Origin: Conchocele bisecta
Taxonomy: Eukaryota > Mollusca > Bivalvia > Lucinida > Thyasiridae
Length of the DNA stretch: 64,000 nt
Direction of reading: 5' to 3'
NCBI GenBank assembly: GCA_029237695.1
Contig: CM055280.1
Span: forward strand, 34,754,616-34,818,615
Shown: piece by piece, positions 1 to 10,987 of the stretch
Position numbering within the stretch: the stretch's first letter is position 1
Layout of the letters: each line of letters starts with the position of its first letter
The notes under the pieces: generated by a model
The model's input: only the letters and a program-made list of their open reading frames with translations
What the model was told of the DNA's origin: nothing
Databases searched by the model: none
Position numbers and translations under genes: made by a program

Positions 1-110
1 TTAGAATCATTTCCTAAAGTGCTGCCAAACCAAGTTTTTGATGAGAAAAATGGAAAAATAAAAAACTATTCAGCAGACGACACAAATTAGTTCAGCATTG
101 TAAGGGTTAA
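1..110. repeat. Right half of a TTAA-flanked hairpin MITE, cut by window start
   Basis: The sequence begins inside a hairpin with an AGAATCATTTCC core and the arm GTGCTGCCAAACCA, the same core as the elements at 38649, 48111 and 61740. It runs through a GCAGACGAC box and ends in AAGGGTTAA at 102-110, the mirror of the TTAACCCTT start of the 48111 copy. TTAA ends suggest a piggyBac- or Kolobok-type nonautonomous element. The left arm is outside the window. Confidence 0.6.
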
Positions 111-576
111 ACACTGAAGAACCACTATTCCAAGCAATTCAGTGAAGATCAATTCCTTTGTCAAAACCATCAATCTGCATTTCGCCTAACAAGCTTGCGT
201 ACCAATTTAATGGACGTACACACAAACCATTATACCCTGCTGCTGAATAGCTCGCTATATTCTATTATTGCGCAAGGCACAATGCGGGGATTTGATGCGT
301 GGAATCAGTCTGCCATCAAAATGAAGGGCAGGCATAACGACGGAAAACCCATAATTCTCGCGGAAAACCTGATCCACATCACTGCCACGATATATAACAA
401 GGACGACAAACTGACTAAACGGGGCTTGTTTTCGTGACTGACCCATGAAATGGAGCTAAGGTAACTCGGTGAAGGAATTACCAATAATTTTCATATGTTA
501 CTTGTAGTTCATTTGTTCGTATGCTTATGAGTGCTAACAATATAGGCTTTCAAACTGAATTAGAGAAACAAGTTAG
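111..576. other. No recognised feature
   Basis: An 80-codon open frame (195-437, plus) shows no recognisable domain and has an open frame antisense to it. I see no splice-linked exons, RNA gene or repeat. Confidence 0.4.
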
Positions 577-1159
577 AAACAAGAGGGCCATGATGGCCCT
601 AATTCGCTCACCTGACTCCATGAACACCAGAGGAGAATGTGACATTGTGACATTGAGTTCATATGTGTTTAAAAAAAATTGTGCTATTGTTAGATGGCAG
701 TCATCTTGGATTAAGCGATGACTCATTTTACCAAATCTGAAAATGCTTCACCCAAGGATCTTAACTTACTATGAAGTTTGGCCAGCATCGGCCATGTGGT
801 TTCCGAGAAAAAGACGTTCAAAATCTTGAACATTACGCAAACACGTCTTATTTGGAATTAATAAATCACTGAACTACTTTCGGCAAGGGGGAGATAATCA
901 ATATCACGCGAACTATTTTCATACGAGCCAAGCGGATTGTTCTGTTTATGATTAGGATATATAGTTTTAAGCTATCTCCTGTGATATATAATGATACATT
1001 ACTTTGTTATGTTATGGGTACTAATACATGTTGTTTCAATAGCGTATCTCTGTAACGATATTGTTGTAGATGGAGTTGCAAATAATTTATATTATTACGT
1101 TCAAATGGTGGCGTAATACTGATAGCACTTCTGTATAACTGTGATTGTCATAAATGGCG

Positions 1160-1248
1160 CAACAGTCGTGAGGTTAAGGTCGCCGACTTCAATGATTTAA
1201 TTATCGATTCCCGAAAGGGTCGGGGGTTCAAACCTCGACGTGGTATAA
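1160..1248 (+). tRNA. tRNA-Ser/Leu-like relic, probably not functional
   Basis: A GAGGTTAAGG stretch resembling a class II tRNA D-arm is followed about 45 bases later by a variable-arm-like TTCCCGAAAGGG hairpin and a good B-box, GGTTCAAACCT. The anticodon arm and acceptor stem do not pair convincingly. It may be the head of a tRNA-derived SINE or a tRNA pseudogene carried by the 831-3403 element. Confidence 0.35.
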
Positions 1249-1742
1249 TTTTGTTTTCTCCATATATATTATTTTTGTGATTTTAATATTTTTTAATATT
1301 TTCACAATTTTATGATTTTAATAAAAATACCTATAAATTGATAGAAACTTACCAACAATTAAAGTGTCTGTCTTTAAGTAATATATACACAGACAGTTTG
1401 TTACTGATGTTTTAAGTTTAAGTAATATATACACAGACAGTTTGTTACTGTTTTTTTAAGTTTGAGGTACTGTCTATACTGTCTATACCATATAATGTTT
1501 TACTGTCCCAAAATCTATTTTTTTTTTGGCTGTCACAATTAATTAATTTTCGGACAGCAAACATTTTTTTATGAATTTGAAATAATTATTGTCCTCCATC
1601 TGCTCACAACACTGTTCGAACTGCGCCTGTGGCTACCACGATCAGAATTCACTGGCCGCCAACACAGTAGCCATCGGCGTCTATTTATTAAATTATTATT
1701 TTGTATTTAATTTGAATTCCGCGTGAACGCTGCATTTTGTGT

Positions 1743-1960
1743 CAACACCATTTACAGAAAATATTGGTGATTTTCTAAACGAATATTGGAGAAATGCGGC
1801 TATATATTTTGTCAATTTTCAACACCATTTACGGAAAAAAGATAACTGATTTATTAAAACAATAACAGCACAACTAAATACGGTGATAGAATTTTTGTCA
1901 ACTTTTCAACACCATTTCCGGAAAATATTACTGATTTTCTAAAAACAATATCGGCGAAGG
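1743..1960. repeat. Three-copy imperfect tandem repeat, unit about 80 bp
   Basis: The box TCAACACCATTTACGGAAAA recurs at about 1743, 1817 and 1906 with small changes, each followed by an ACTGATTTNTNAAA stretch. An inverted partial copy lies at about 2384-2402. Noncoding and internal to the 831-3403 element. Confidence 0.55.
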
Positions 1961-3405
1961 TGTACTGAACTACTCTTTATTTTAAATAACCAGCCGTCTA
2001 ATAGATCTGTGTATAATCGAGAGTATATCGTTAATTGTCATGTTGTCTCCGACAGTGAGGTGTTGCGGCACACATCAAAACGACACGTCAATTTCAAAAC
2101 ATTGCCTAAGGGTCACAGCTGTGTGGTGTCATCAGATCAACACCTCGTCACACACAACTACGCATTATCGATTTTTTCCCCACACAAAGCGACGTGTATT
2201 TACAACTAGATCTGTGTAATGTGTCGGGTGTAGCCAAAGACCATACATAAATTCGTAATTAGTCACAGATGTAGCCTTAAATATAATTGATTTCCTTAAA
2301 TTACGTCCGCATGTTGACAGATATTTCAGAGCAGACGTCATCGTAATTTGCCGTTATTTATTTCCAAAATTAACCATATATTCTGTAAATGGCGTTGAAA
2401 GTTGACAATAAATTAAGACCAGATCAGTACGTCAAATCGCTATCGACGACAACTGACGATCCGATGAGAGAGTAATACCGTTTAAGCGTATCCAATGTTA
2501 AATATACATCGTTATTTTTTTATGACTTTCGTAGTTTTTTACCGAGTTAAATTCAAACCGTTTCCAATTATTGGGGAACATAATATCATGATTAGCACAT
2601 CGTTTCACTAAGGGGGGCGGGGGGCTACTCAGGAAATGGGATCACACGGTCTATTGTTTACATGGATTAATGGCGGCCTCCATGAGGTCTCAGGTAAATC
2701 TTATTTTTAAATAATACGACTGTGGTTTCTTCCTTTTAGTGATAACCATGTTCCAGCCGTTAACACTTATTTAGCAACATTACTTTATATGGTTAGTCTG
2801 AACATTCTGCAGAGAAATCTGAATTGGACGGAATCGAGCGTTGTTTTAAACTTAGTCCGGTTCATATTCACAGGTCAAAATATGAACTGAAAATGGCGCT
2901 TTGTGTGACAGAAATCCGTACGCGGACGAATACAAAATATTTTGTTATAAATATCACATACAGCGAAACAGCGGTAGCATCTACTGTTTTAATAATATGC
3001 ATACATATTGTAATTAATGTTTAATAGTGATATACTTATGAATAATATACGATACTATGGTTTATACTCCAGCACTATGTTTTTAGGCTGTGTGATTTGC
3101 CTCAATATAAACTGGATTAATTAATACTTATATTCATGCGCTTCATGACAACATCATTACATTTAAAATATACAAATATTACTTAAAGGGGGGGTGGGTA
3201 CCGATATGATACATTTTAATAATATAAATATTGAAAATACACATTACAATCGCTTACAACATAAGTTATTGATTGAAAATAGTCACTGCATCGTGACCTA
3301 TTTGACCGCATTACCTATTGCGCCAACCTCATCAAACCCGCTGTTTACATAGGTAACCGGGGGTTTGGTGAGGTAGGCTCGCTAATACAATGTTTGCGTA
3401 ATGAA

Positions 3406-5060
3406 TAAATGAACCTTTTGGCGGCCATCATGGATGACCTAATCATCCGATTCCGACAAATATTGCACCAGAGCAATCGCCTCATCAATACCTTCAATTT
3501 GATATATGACACGAGCAATTATTCGGTCAAAAATAAAATTTGACCCCACAGGCCACGCCCATTTTTGACCTCGGGGTCACCATTTTAACACCTTTGAAAG
3601 AGCATTCAACATCGATCATTCCTACCAAGTTTCGTCGAAATCCAGCTGGCGGTTCATGAGAAGAAGATTTTTTAAGAATGTGTGCTATTTTTAGACGGTG
3701 GCCATCTTGGATAACGACGACCTCAGTTTTAACAAATCTGAAAAGGCTTCACCCATGGACAATAACTGTGAAGTTTGGCCACCATGGGCCAAGCGGTTCG
3801 TGTGAAGAAGAATTTTGAAATCTCTAATAAAAAAACGACCATTTGACCTTTCGGTGGTCATCTTGGATGACATGACCATCCAATTGTGACAAAAAATGCA
3901 CCAGAGTGATCGCCTCTATGATACCTTCAATTTGATATAAACATGACCATATTCGGTCAAAAATAAAATTTGACCCCACAGGCCACGCCCATTTTTAACC
4001 CCGGGGTCACCATTTTAACAACTTTGAAAGAGCATTGTACATCGATCACTCCTACCAAGTTTCGTCGAAATCCGGCTGGCGGTTCATGAGAAGAAGATTT
4101 GTAAGAATTTGTGCTATTTTTAGACGGCGACCATCTTGGATTAGCGACGACCTCCGTTTTAACAAATCTGAAAAGGCTTCAACCATGGACCATAACTGTG
4201 AAGTTTGGCCACCATGGGCCAAGCGGTTCGTGTGAAGAAGAACTTTGAAATCTCTAATAAAAGAACGACCTTTTGGCCTTTTCGGCGGCCATCTTGGATG
4301 ACATGACCATCCAATTTCGACAAAAAATGTACCAGAGCGATCGCCTCTTTGATACCTTCGATTTGATATAGACATGACCATATTCGGTCAAAAATAAAAT
4401 TTGACCCCAATTTGACCCCACGGGCCATGCCCATTTTTAACCCCGGGGTCACCATTTTAACAACTTTGAAAGAGCATTGTACATCGATCATTCCTTCCAA
4501 GTTTCGTCGAAATCCGGCCAGCGGTTCATGAGAAGAAGATTTTTTAAGAATTTATACTATTTTTAGATGGCGGCCATCTTGGATTAGCGATGACCTCCAT
4601 TTTAATAAATCTGAAAAGGTTTCACCCATGGACCATAACTTTAAGTTTGGTCCAAGCGGTTCATACGAAGAAGAATTTTGAAATCTCTAATAAAAGAACG
4701 ACCATCCGATTTCGAGAAAATCGTTGATACCTTCGATTTGATATATGACATGACATATTCGGTCAAAAATAAAATTTTACCCCAATTTGACCCCACGGGC
4801 CATGCCCATTTTTGACCACGGGGTCACCATTTTAACAACTTTGAAAGAGCATTGTACATCGATCATTCCTACCAAGTTTTGTCGAAATCCGGTTGGCGGT
4901 TCTTGAGAAGAAGATTTTTGAAGAATTTGTGCTATTTTTAGACGGCGGCCATCTTGGATTACGTAATAACGTCATTTTAACAATTTTGTAATCCCCCTAC
5001 CTAAGGACCATGACCATGAAGTTTGGTGACTATAGGCCCAATGGTTACCGAGGAGAAGAC
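3406..5060 (+). repeat. Tandem core of copy A, unit about 430 bp
   Basis: The box GGCCATCTTGGATGACAT and its variants recur at about 3422, 3855, 4287 and (degraded) 4690. Each unit includes GGTCACCATTTTAACAACTT, an ATCGATCATTCC box and GCGGTTCATGAGAAGAAGA. Minus-strand open frames cross units because the unit holds few stops in that frame; the same peptides recur in copies B, C and D, which marks them as repeat-derived. Confidence 0.75.
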
Positions 5061-5170
5061 GTTTGAAAATGTTCACGGATGACGACGGACGACGACGACG
5101 GACGATGGACGACGACGGACACATTGCGGTAACAATAGCTCACATGAGCTTCACTCAGGTGAGCTAAAAA

Positions 5171-5529
5171 GTGAGAGAAAAAATTATCCAAATGTTCACA
5201 CTACTGTAATAGCGCTCATGTGCACATACGTCACCAATTTGTGTGTTTCCAATAGTAGGACAAATACATGCATCAGTAAACTTTCATAATGGTCAGTGTG
5301 AGTCCAGAACAATGCAAACTGCATTTAATGCAGGCTAAAGTGTGTAAGCCTGAATGTTTGTCCTACTCTGTCAGATTTAGGCATTCTATTTATAGCAGAT
5401 TCCTTGCTAGGCAGATGAGCGCTATTGTATCAGGCTGATAGCTAGTGGGCTAGAAATGTTTTGCCAACTCAATATAAATCCAGCTGTGTAGCCCGTGATC
5501 AGACTCTGGAAATACATAGAAGCTGATCT
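5171..5529. other. No recognised feature
   Basis: AT-rich sequence between two elements. I see no gene, RNA gene or clear repeat. Confidence 0.35.
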
Positions 5530-6551
5530 GGAGCCGATTTCATCAAACTTGCAAAGTATACTTATTTAGCTAAGTATACTTTGAGGGAGTAATCATTATT
5601 TCATATAGAACTAACGACTGCATACAGTGCATGATTAAAAGGATGCAGAATTATTAAACTGAATTTATAACATTATCACAGCCAATATGGCTGTTAAATT
5701 GTAATAAATTCAGTAGAATGAAAATTAATAAATTTATCCTTAAATTGAAATATTTCTCCCTCAAAGTGTACATACACTGCAGCTCATCTAGATCTACACT
5801 TTTTGCCAATACACTGCAGCTCCATTATAACGCGGTGGTCGGGGTCCAAGATTTCAAACCGCGATCGAATCCGACCGCGTTATAAAATTTCGGGACATGC
5901 ACAGGTACTGGTACTGCACGGGTTTCTGGTATTATTCGCATTTCGGTTACCAACTATTGCGGGAATAATAATGCCTATGGTCACGTGTCCTGCCTATTCA
6001 TGCATAATCTCAGGATGTGTGGTCACGTGATCTATTGTTTACGCTGCAAGTCGTATTGATGAATGAAATTTATGATTTATGCGAGATTGCCGTGGGCTGC
6101 AGTGTAAACAATAGACCACGTGATTCCATACCCAGATAATGCTGAAACACCACTCTATTTATAGAACGCTAAATATTACACCTGGGAGTAAAGAAAAAGA
6201 AAGGCAACCATTTATTAGCGACAATTATGTGTAATTGAATTGATTAATAAATATGCCTATTAACATGATTACCTGATTAAAGGTACATGTATTACATTTG
6301 CTAACATACTAATAATAATGCTTTCATGGACTTTGAACTTCGTTGTTTGAATAAACTTGCAGAAATCACGAATCAACTAATTGCACGATGACTACGACGT
6401 CTGACAAATTTTTTTTTTTTTTCTGGATTTTTTAAAAAAAAAATTGGGATCCACGAGAGACCCACCCGCGTTATAATGGAGATCGCGCTATACGCGACCG
6501 CGTTATAATGGAGCTGCAGTGTAGCAAGATTGGTGAAATAGGCTACTGGAG
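5530..6551. mobile_element. Palindromic GTATAC-box element interrupted by a pogo-type MITE
   Basis: The left part carries AAACTTGCAAAGTATACTT and a hairpin (about 5650-5720) with ATTATCACAGCC arms around a CAATATGG centre. The right end reads GGTGAAATAGGCTACTGGAG. The same parts occur at 40525-41640 and 45176-45410. The copy is interrupted at 5812-6521. Terminal duplications were not identified. Confidence 0.5.
5812..6521. mobile_element. pogo/Tigger-like MITE, TA target duplication
   Basis: Perfect 24-bp terminal inverted repeats begin CACTGCAGCTCCATTATAAC, with TA on both sides (5810-5811 and 6522-6523). Repeated TTATAACGCGG-type motifs near both ends are typical of pogo-class elements. 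The interior holds a second inverted pair around GTCTATTGTTTAC (about 6022-6048 and 6095-6125) containing CACGTG, and no transposase. Confidence 0.7.
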
Positions 6552-7053
6552 CTACACTGGTCACAGCCGTAATAAACCCATCTATATCGTGGCGGGTTTA
6601 ATATATTCCAGGGATTTATGCCAAATGAAGAAACATAATAGATGTGTTGTGTAAACCGATTTAAATGTCATGAGACAACGTTAACCTATTTTATCTGTGA
6701 TGCTCTCTCTCACAGGAATCAAAATATACCAACAGCGTTATACATTGCATTTTCTTCATTTCTCAATGAACATATTTGAACCGAGACGGTTCAACCGAGT
6801 GGTAGCAACACTTTTGGTGAGAAATAAGATTTCCATGTGAAAAGTGGTGTATCTTCTCTTCAAATATAGCCGGTCAGCACAGAAATATACACCTCATTCC
6901 CCCACCGTCACCCCCCCCCCCCCATCCCCCACACTGGTGGTACGATTGGAAAAACCTTGGCAAACATCTTAACCAAACAGACAAACAGACGGACACACAG
7001 TCCAAACAATATATGTATCCAGGCTCTACCACGACCAGCGTCATAAAAATGGG
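6552..7053. other. Decayed hairpin copy and C-run
   Basis: About 6750-6830 holds part of the hairpin family (GAGACGGTTCAACCGAGTGG) between ATTTCTC and GAGAAATAAG. About 6905-6925 is a C homopolymer. The rest is not recognised. Confidence 0.4.
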
Positions 7054-7233
7054 TTAACCCGTTCACCCAACCCAATGATCACAAAATGATTTTCAGACTA
7101 GTCCATTCATGAAAAGGGGGTATTTTTTTCCCTCAAAAATATGAAAATTACTTGCAAAAAGTGCAGATCCTGATCATCTGGATCTACACTTTTTGCCAAT
7201 ACCACTATACAGGCATGGTGTTGAAAGGGTTAT
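7054..7233. mobile_element. TTAA-flanked MITE, 'TTTCAACACC' type
   Basis: Runs from TTAACCC (7054) to GTTGAAAGGGTTAT (7220-7233). The centre is a hairpin around AAAAGTGCAGATCC / GGATCTACACTTTT. It is the reverse-oriented relative of 21031-21261, which keeps TTAA at both ends. No coding sequence. Confidence 0.55.
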
Positions 7234-7933
7234 AAACAATGTTGTTATTCTGTCTGAGAAAATAAAAAGACAGACATGGTTCCAGTAAGATGCACTTTGA
7301 GGGAACCCTCCATCAAGTAATCGGTTTGGAAACATTTAATGTGAGTAACTAAACTGTGCTCCAGAAGAAGTATTACCCTCTCAAACATGGAGACGGTAAA
7401 TGGCTAACGAAATGGACCTTAAAACATTTCCGACCAGCATAGCCCCAGATCAACAGAGCATCCACGCAATCTGATCAGGCCTAAATTGTTCGCTTTACTC
7501 AGCTGCAACCAGCAAAATTATCACATTGAAAACTGTACTGAGTGAATGACTTGTTATATAGTCAGTGTGTGGGAACACGTTAGTTCCGAATGGCATGTAC
7601 AAAATAAATGGTACGCATTTGTGAAAGGAACTTTTAGAGTAACTATAAAACACATAAGTCATCGTCTTTGGTGCGCTATATATCATTAACATCCATTCAT
7701 TTGTTAGGATGATTTTAATGAAAATCGACTGTAACTAGAAATGTGTACACGAGACATGGATGCCACTGGCACTGGCAGCGTAAATATCAACTAGAGAAAT
7801 TGAGCAGAGGCTCACGTATACCCCCGGCCACCGCCTGGACTGACAAATAAGAACATTAACGCAAATCTAACGGACGGACGATTATGGACGGAATGACGAA
7901 AACTATACATCCCTCCACATACACCATATGCTG
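7234..7933. other. No gene recognised; pearl-like 5' start near 7735
   Basis: Near 7735 the sequence AACTAGAAATGTG matches the 5' start of the pearl-like family at 42966 and 47925. The rest is unrecognised. Confidence 0.35.
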
Positions 7934-7965
7934 GGGGGGCGGGGGGGGCGGGGGGGGCTGGGGGG

Positions 7966-8018
<53 letters not shown>
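7934..8018 (+). repeat. G-tract ending in a 51-base G homopolymer
   Basis: GGGGGGC-type runs lead into 51 consecutive G (7968-8018). Such DNA can form G-quadruplexes. The 95-codon proline-rich frame antisense to it (7812-8099) is an artefact of this tract. The exact length is prone to assembly error. Confidence 0.85.
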
Positions 8019-8019
<1 letters not shown>

Positions 8020-8133
8020 ATAATGAAAATTGTAGGACTTAAGTGGGTCATAAGCACAGGCGACATGATTACACCAATGATACGTTTCAGCAACATCAAT
8101 AGTATCAGTACACCGAGTGGCCGAGTAACGTAG

Positions 8134-8280
8134 TTAACTAGCTCTTTGCATGCTAGAAAATTTGTGGGAGTCCGGAGGACGCAATTCTAAATTTCAAGAT
8201 ATATTTACTTAGAGAAATAAGAAAAATATTCCTAATTTGTTTTAGCCTGCTATGTTCACAGCTAGCATGCAAAGAGTTAA
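8134..8280. mobile_element. TTAA-flanked MITE, 'CTCTTTGCATGCTAG' type, deleted
   Basis: Starts TTAACTAGCTCTTTGCATGC (8134) and ends GCTAGCATGCAAAGAGTTAA (8261-8280). Only the right arm of the hairpin remains (GGAGGACGCAATTCTAAATT). A fuller copy is at 39917-40145 and a degraded one at 46945-47166. Confidence 0.65.
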
Positions 8281-8289
8281 TTTGTGGAG

Positions 8290-8609
8290 GCATACTGACA
8301 TTACAGAATAGTCTACACTCGTTTACTCCAAGTCGGTTAAATCGAATTCCCTCGTTACGTCGAATTCGTGTCCAAGTCCCGTTTCAGATCCTATTATTTT
8401 CAATGTAACTGGCTACGGTTACGTCGAATTTCGTTACGTCGAATTTTCGCCAATTCAAACTAATTGTTAGGTCCCGAACACAGAAATGTGTGGTATTTCA
8501 CTCTCGTTAAGTCGAAGTGTGAGTTTTGCGCTCGAAGTGCGAATTCGCGGCGCCAATTTACCGGAACAAAGACTGAACTTGTTTACCTGTGTAAACAAAC
8601 TTTGAATAC
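8290..8609 (+). mobile_element. 5' end of a pogo/Tigger-like element
   Basis: From about 8314, repeated CGTTACGTCGAATT-type motifs and a GGTCCCG box resemble the 5' subterminal part of pogo/Tigger elements. It leads directly into the C-terminal coding relic at 8610, so the middle of the transposase gene appears deleted. Confidence 0.55.
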
Positions 8610-8843
8610 GTGTTAAAGGTGATTTCCTTGACACCAATTAAACTTAGCTCATCTGATTTAATCACCAGTGATCTACTGCGGTCATTTATGGAGTCACAGG
8701 ACAACTCCGACGAAGTGTTGCTGGCCATGGCATTATTGGATCGTTTTGTGAGCAAAGTCTATCTTTCTCGAAATCACAACAAACAATCGAACATTGCTGA
8801 CTTTTTCCGGAAGGCGGATATTACCGAGTCGGACAGAGTGTAA
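8610..8843 (+). pseudogene. C-terminal fragment of pogo/Tigger-type transposase
   Basis: A 77-codon frame ends in LSRNHNKQSNIADFFRK then a short acidic tail. The pattern (S/D-rich linker, DEVLLAMALLDRFV, then a QxxIxxFF tail) is that of the C-terminus of pogo/Tigger transposases. QSNIADFF fits the PCNA-interacting (PIP) box consensus, and Drosophila pogo transposase is known to bind PCNA. The DDE catalytic domain and CENPB-type DNA-binding domain are absent, so this is a remnant. The start codon is simply the first ATG in frame. Confidence 0.7.
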
Positions 8844-8959
8844 ACTGTGACTTACTACTTTTATAATGGGCACTAACCCAATTCAACTCCCAGGTAACTA
8901 AAGAGCCAAAGATAACAAGAGCTGTAGGAGAACAGCATAGCTTGACTACGAGGGTTGTC

Positions 8960-10812
8960 GATGTACACATAGCTTGACAAACAAGGTGGCCGCGGCCTGC
9001 ATAAAAACCTTAACCAAGGAAATTAAGTAAGTAATTCAAGGTTAAATGTAGGTCAATGTCAGATATAGGTCAGGGGTTATTGATGTACATCACTTAGGAG
9101 ATGAAGTTTTCCAAGTATGGTTGCTGTAGGCCCAGGAGTATTCCATATACAAGCTTGACTATAAACATTAACCAAGTTTGAGTACAAACCTTAACCAAGG
9201 GGAAATAAGTAAGTAATTCAAGGTTAAATGTAGGTGAAGGTAAAATATAGGTCAGGGGTTATTGATGTACATCCCTATGAGAAAAAGTTTTCTAAGTATG
9301 GTGTCTGTATGCACAATAGTATTGCCTCTACAAGCTTGACTAAAAACCTTAACCAAGGTTGACTAAAAACCTTAACCAAGGGGAATTAACTAAGTAATTC
9401 AAGGTTAAATGTAGGTCAAGGTCAAATATAGGTCAGGGGTTGTTGATGTACATCACTAGGAGATGAAGTTGTCCAAGTATGGTTCGTGTAGGGCCAGGAG
9501 TATTCCATCTACAAGCTTGACTAAAAATCTTAACCAATGAGAATTAACTAAGTAATTCAAGAGGAAATGTAGGTCAAGGTCAAATATAGATCAGGGGTTA
9601 TTGATGTACATCACTATGATAAAAGGTTGTCCAAGTATGGTGTCTGTATGCACAATAGTATTCCATGTACAAGCTGGAGTAAAAACCTTAACCAAGGTTG
9701 ACTAAAAACCTTAACCAAGGGGAATTAACTAAGTAATTCAAGGTTAAATGTAGGTCAAGGTCAAATATAGGTCAGGGGTTGTTGATGTACATCACTAGGA
9801 GATGAAGTTGTTCAAGTATGGTTGGTGTAGGGCCAGGAGTATTCCATCTACAAGCTTGACTAAAAATCATAACCAATGAGAATTAACTAAGTAATTCAAG
9901 AGGAAATGTAGGTCAAGGTCAAATATAGATCAGGGGTTATTGATGTACATCACTATGATAAAAGGTTGTCCAAGTATGGTGTCTGTATGCACAATAGTAT
10001 TCCATGTACAAGCTTGAGTAAAAACCTTAACCCGACTAAAAACCTTAACCAAGGGGAATTAACTAAGTAATTCAAGGTTAAATGTAGGTGAAGGTCAAAT
10101 ATAGGTCAGGGGTTGTTGATGTACATCACTAGGAGATGAAGTTGTCCAAGTATGGTTCGTGTAGGGCCAGGAGTATTCCATCTACAAGCTTGACTAAAAA
10201 TCTTAACCGATGAGAATTAACTAAGTAATTCAAGAGGAAATGTAGGTCAAGGTCAAATATAGGTCAGGGGTTATTGATGTACATCACTATGATAAAAGGT
10301 TGTCCAAGTATGGTGTCTGTATGCACAATAGCATTCCATGTACAAGCTTGACTAAAAACATTAACCAAGGTTGACTAACCAAGGGGAATGAACTGACTAA
10401 CCAAGGGGAATTAACTAAGTAATTCAAGAGGAAATGTAGGTCAAGGTCAAATATAGATCAGGGCTTATTGATGTATATCCCTATGAGAAAAGGTTGTCCA
10501 AGGTTGTATGGTTTCTGTATGCACAATAGTATTCCATGTACAAGCTTGATTAAAAACCTTAACCAAGGTTGACTAAAAACGTTAACCAAGGGGAATTAAC
10601 TAAGTAATTCAAGAGGAAATGTAGGTCAAGGTCAAATATAGATCTGCGGTTATTGATGTACATCACTACGAGATGAAGTTGTCCAAGTATGGTGGGTGTA
10701 GGGCCAGTAGTATTGCATATACAAGCTTGACTAAAAACCTTAACCAAGGCGTGACGGTGACGCCGACGCCGGGGTGACAACATAAGCTCTAACTATTCTT
10801 CGAATAGTCAAG
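8960..10812 (+). repeat. Tandem array of alternating ~158/181-bp units with rolling-circle-like 3' end
   Basis: The box CAGGGGTTNTTGATGTACATC recurs at about 9070, 9251, 9434, 9592, 9773, 9931, 10107, 10265, 10460 and 10645, so spacing alternates near 181 and 158 bp (a dimeric higher-order unit). Each unit carries GGTCAAGGTCAAATATAG. The array ends in GACGCCGACGCCGGGGTGAC, an ACTATTCTTCGAATAGT hairpin and CAAGCTAAAAA, a 3' end similar to those of the pearl-like elements. Confidence 0.75.
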
Positions 10813-10987
10813 CTAAAAACGTACCTGAGGGCCAAACCAGGCAAATCGTGATTCCTATAAGGATGAACCCATACCGTTAATTTACGCCGTCATGTTCGCC
10901 TGACCACCACCCACTGGATAGTTTTGTATATTTTGTTGAAAGTATTATTTTTATCAGGTGACACATTTAATTAGTATAAATAATTAA

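Larger units (their letters stand above)
831..3403. mobile_element. 2.57-kb TIR element inserted in copy A
   Basis: The ends are perfect 13-bp inverted repeats: CATTACGCAAACA at 831-843 and TGTTTGCGTAATG at 3391-3403. Copies C and D read straight through the site (cttgaataaatgg), so an empty site is known; the flanks imply a 2-bp AA duplication. Near the right end is a 13-bp stem (3327-3339 with 3361-3373, one mismatch). Inside are a 50-bp direct duplication (about 1355-1460), a roughly 80-bp repeat (1743-1960) and a tRNA-like segment. No transposase is recognised, so the superfamily is open. Confidence 0.65.
577..5170 (+). mobile_element. Pearl/HINE-like rolling-circle-type element, copy A
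   Basis: Starts AAACAAGAGGGCCATGATGG, a short 5' hairpin, followed by TCGCTCACCT. The body is three to four tandem core units of about 430 bp, each with a GGCCATCTTGGAT box. It ends in GACGGACGAC microsatellite, ATTGCGGTAACAATAG, a GCTCACATGAGC hairpin and AGGTGAGCTAAAAA at 5156-5170. This order (5' flank, tandem core, microsatellite, 3' hairpin) is that described for bivalve pearl elements and Helentron-derived HINEs. No coding capacity is seen. It is split by the unrelated element at 831-3403. Assignment to rolling-circle elements is inference from architecture. Confidence 0.65.

Noticed and set aside
1160..1248. Functional tRNA-Ser or tRNA-Leu gene
   Set aside because: A B-box and variable arm are visible, but acceptor and anticodon stems do not pair, and it lies inside a transposable element.
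7812..8099. 95-codon frame with a long proline run
   Set aside because: It is the antisense of the G homopolymer, with no recognisable sequence outside the run.
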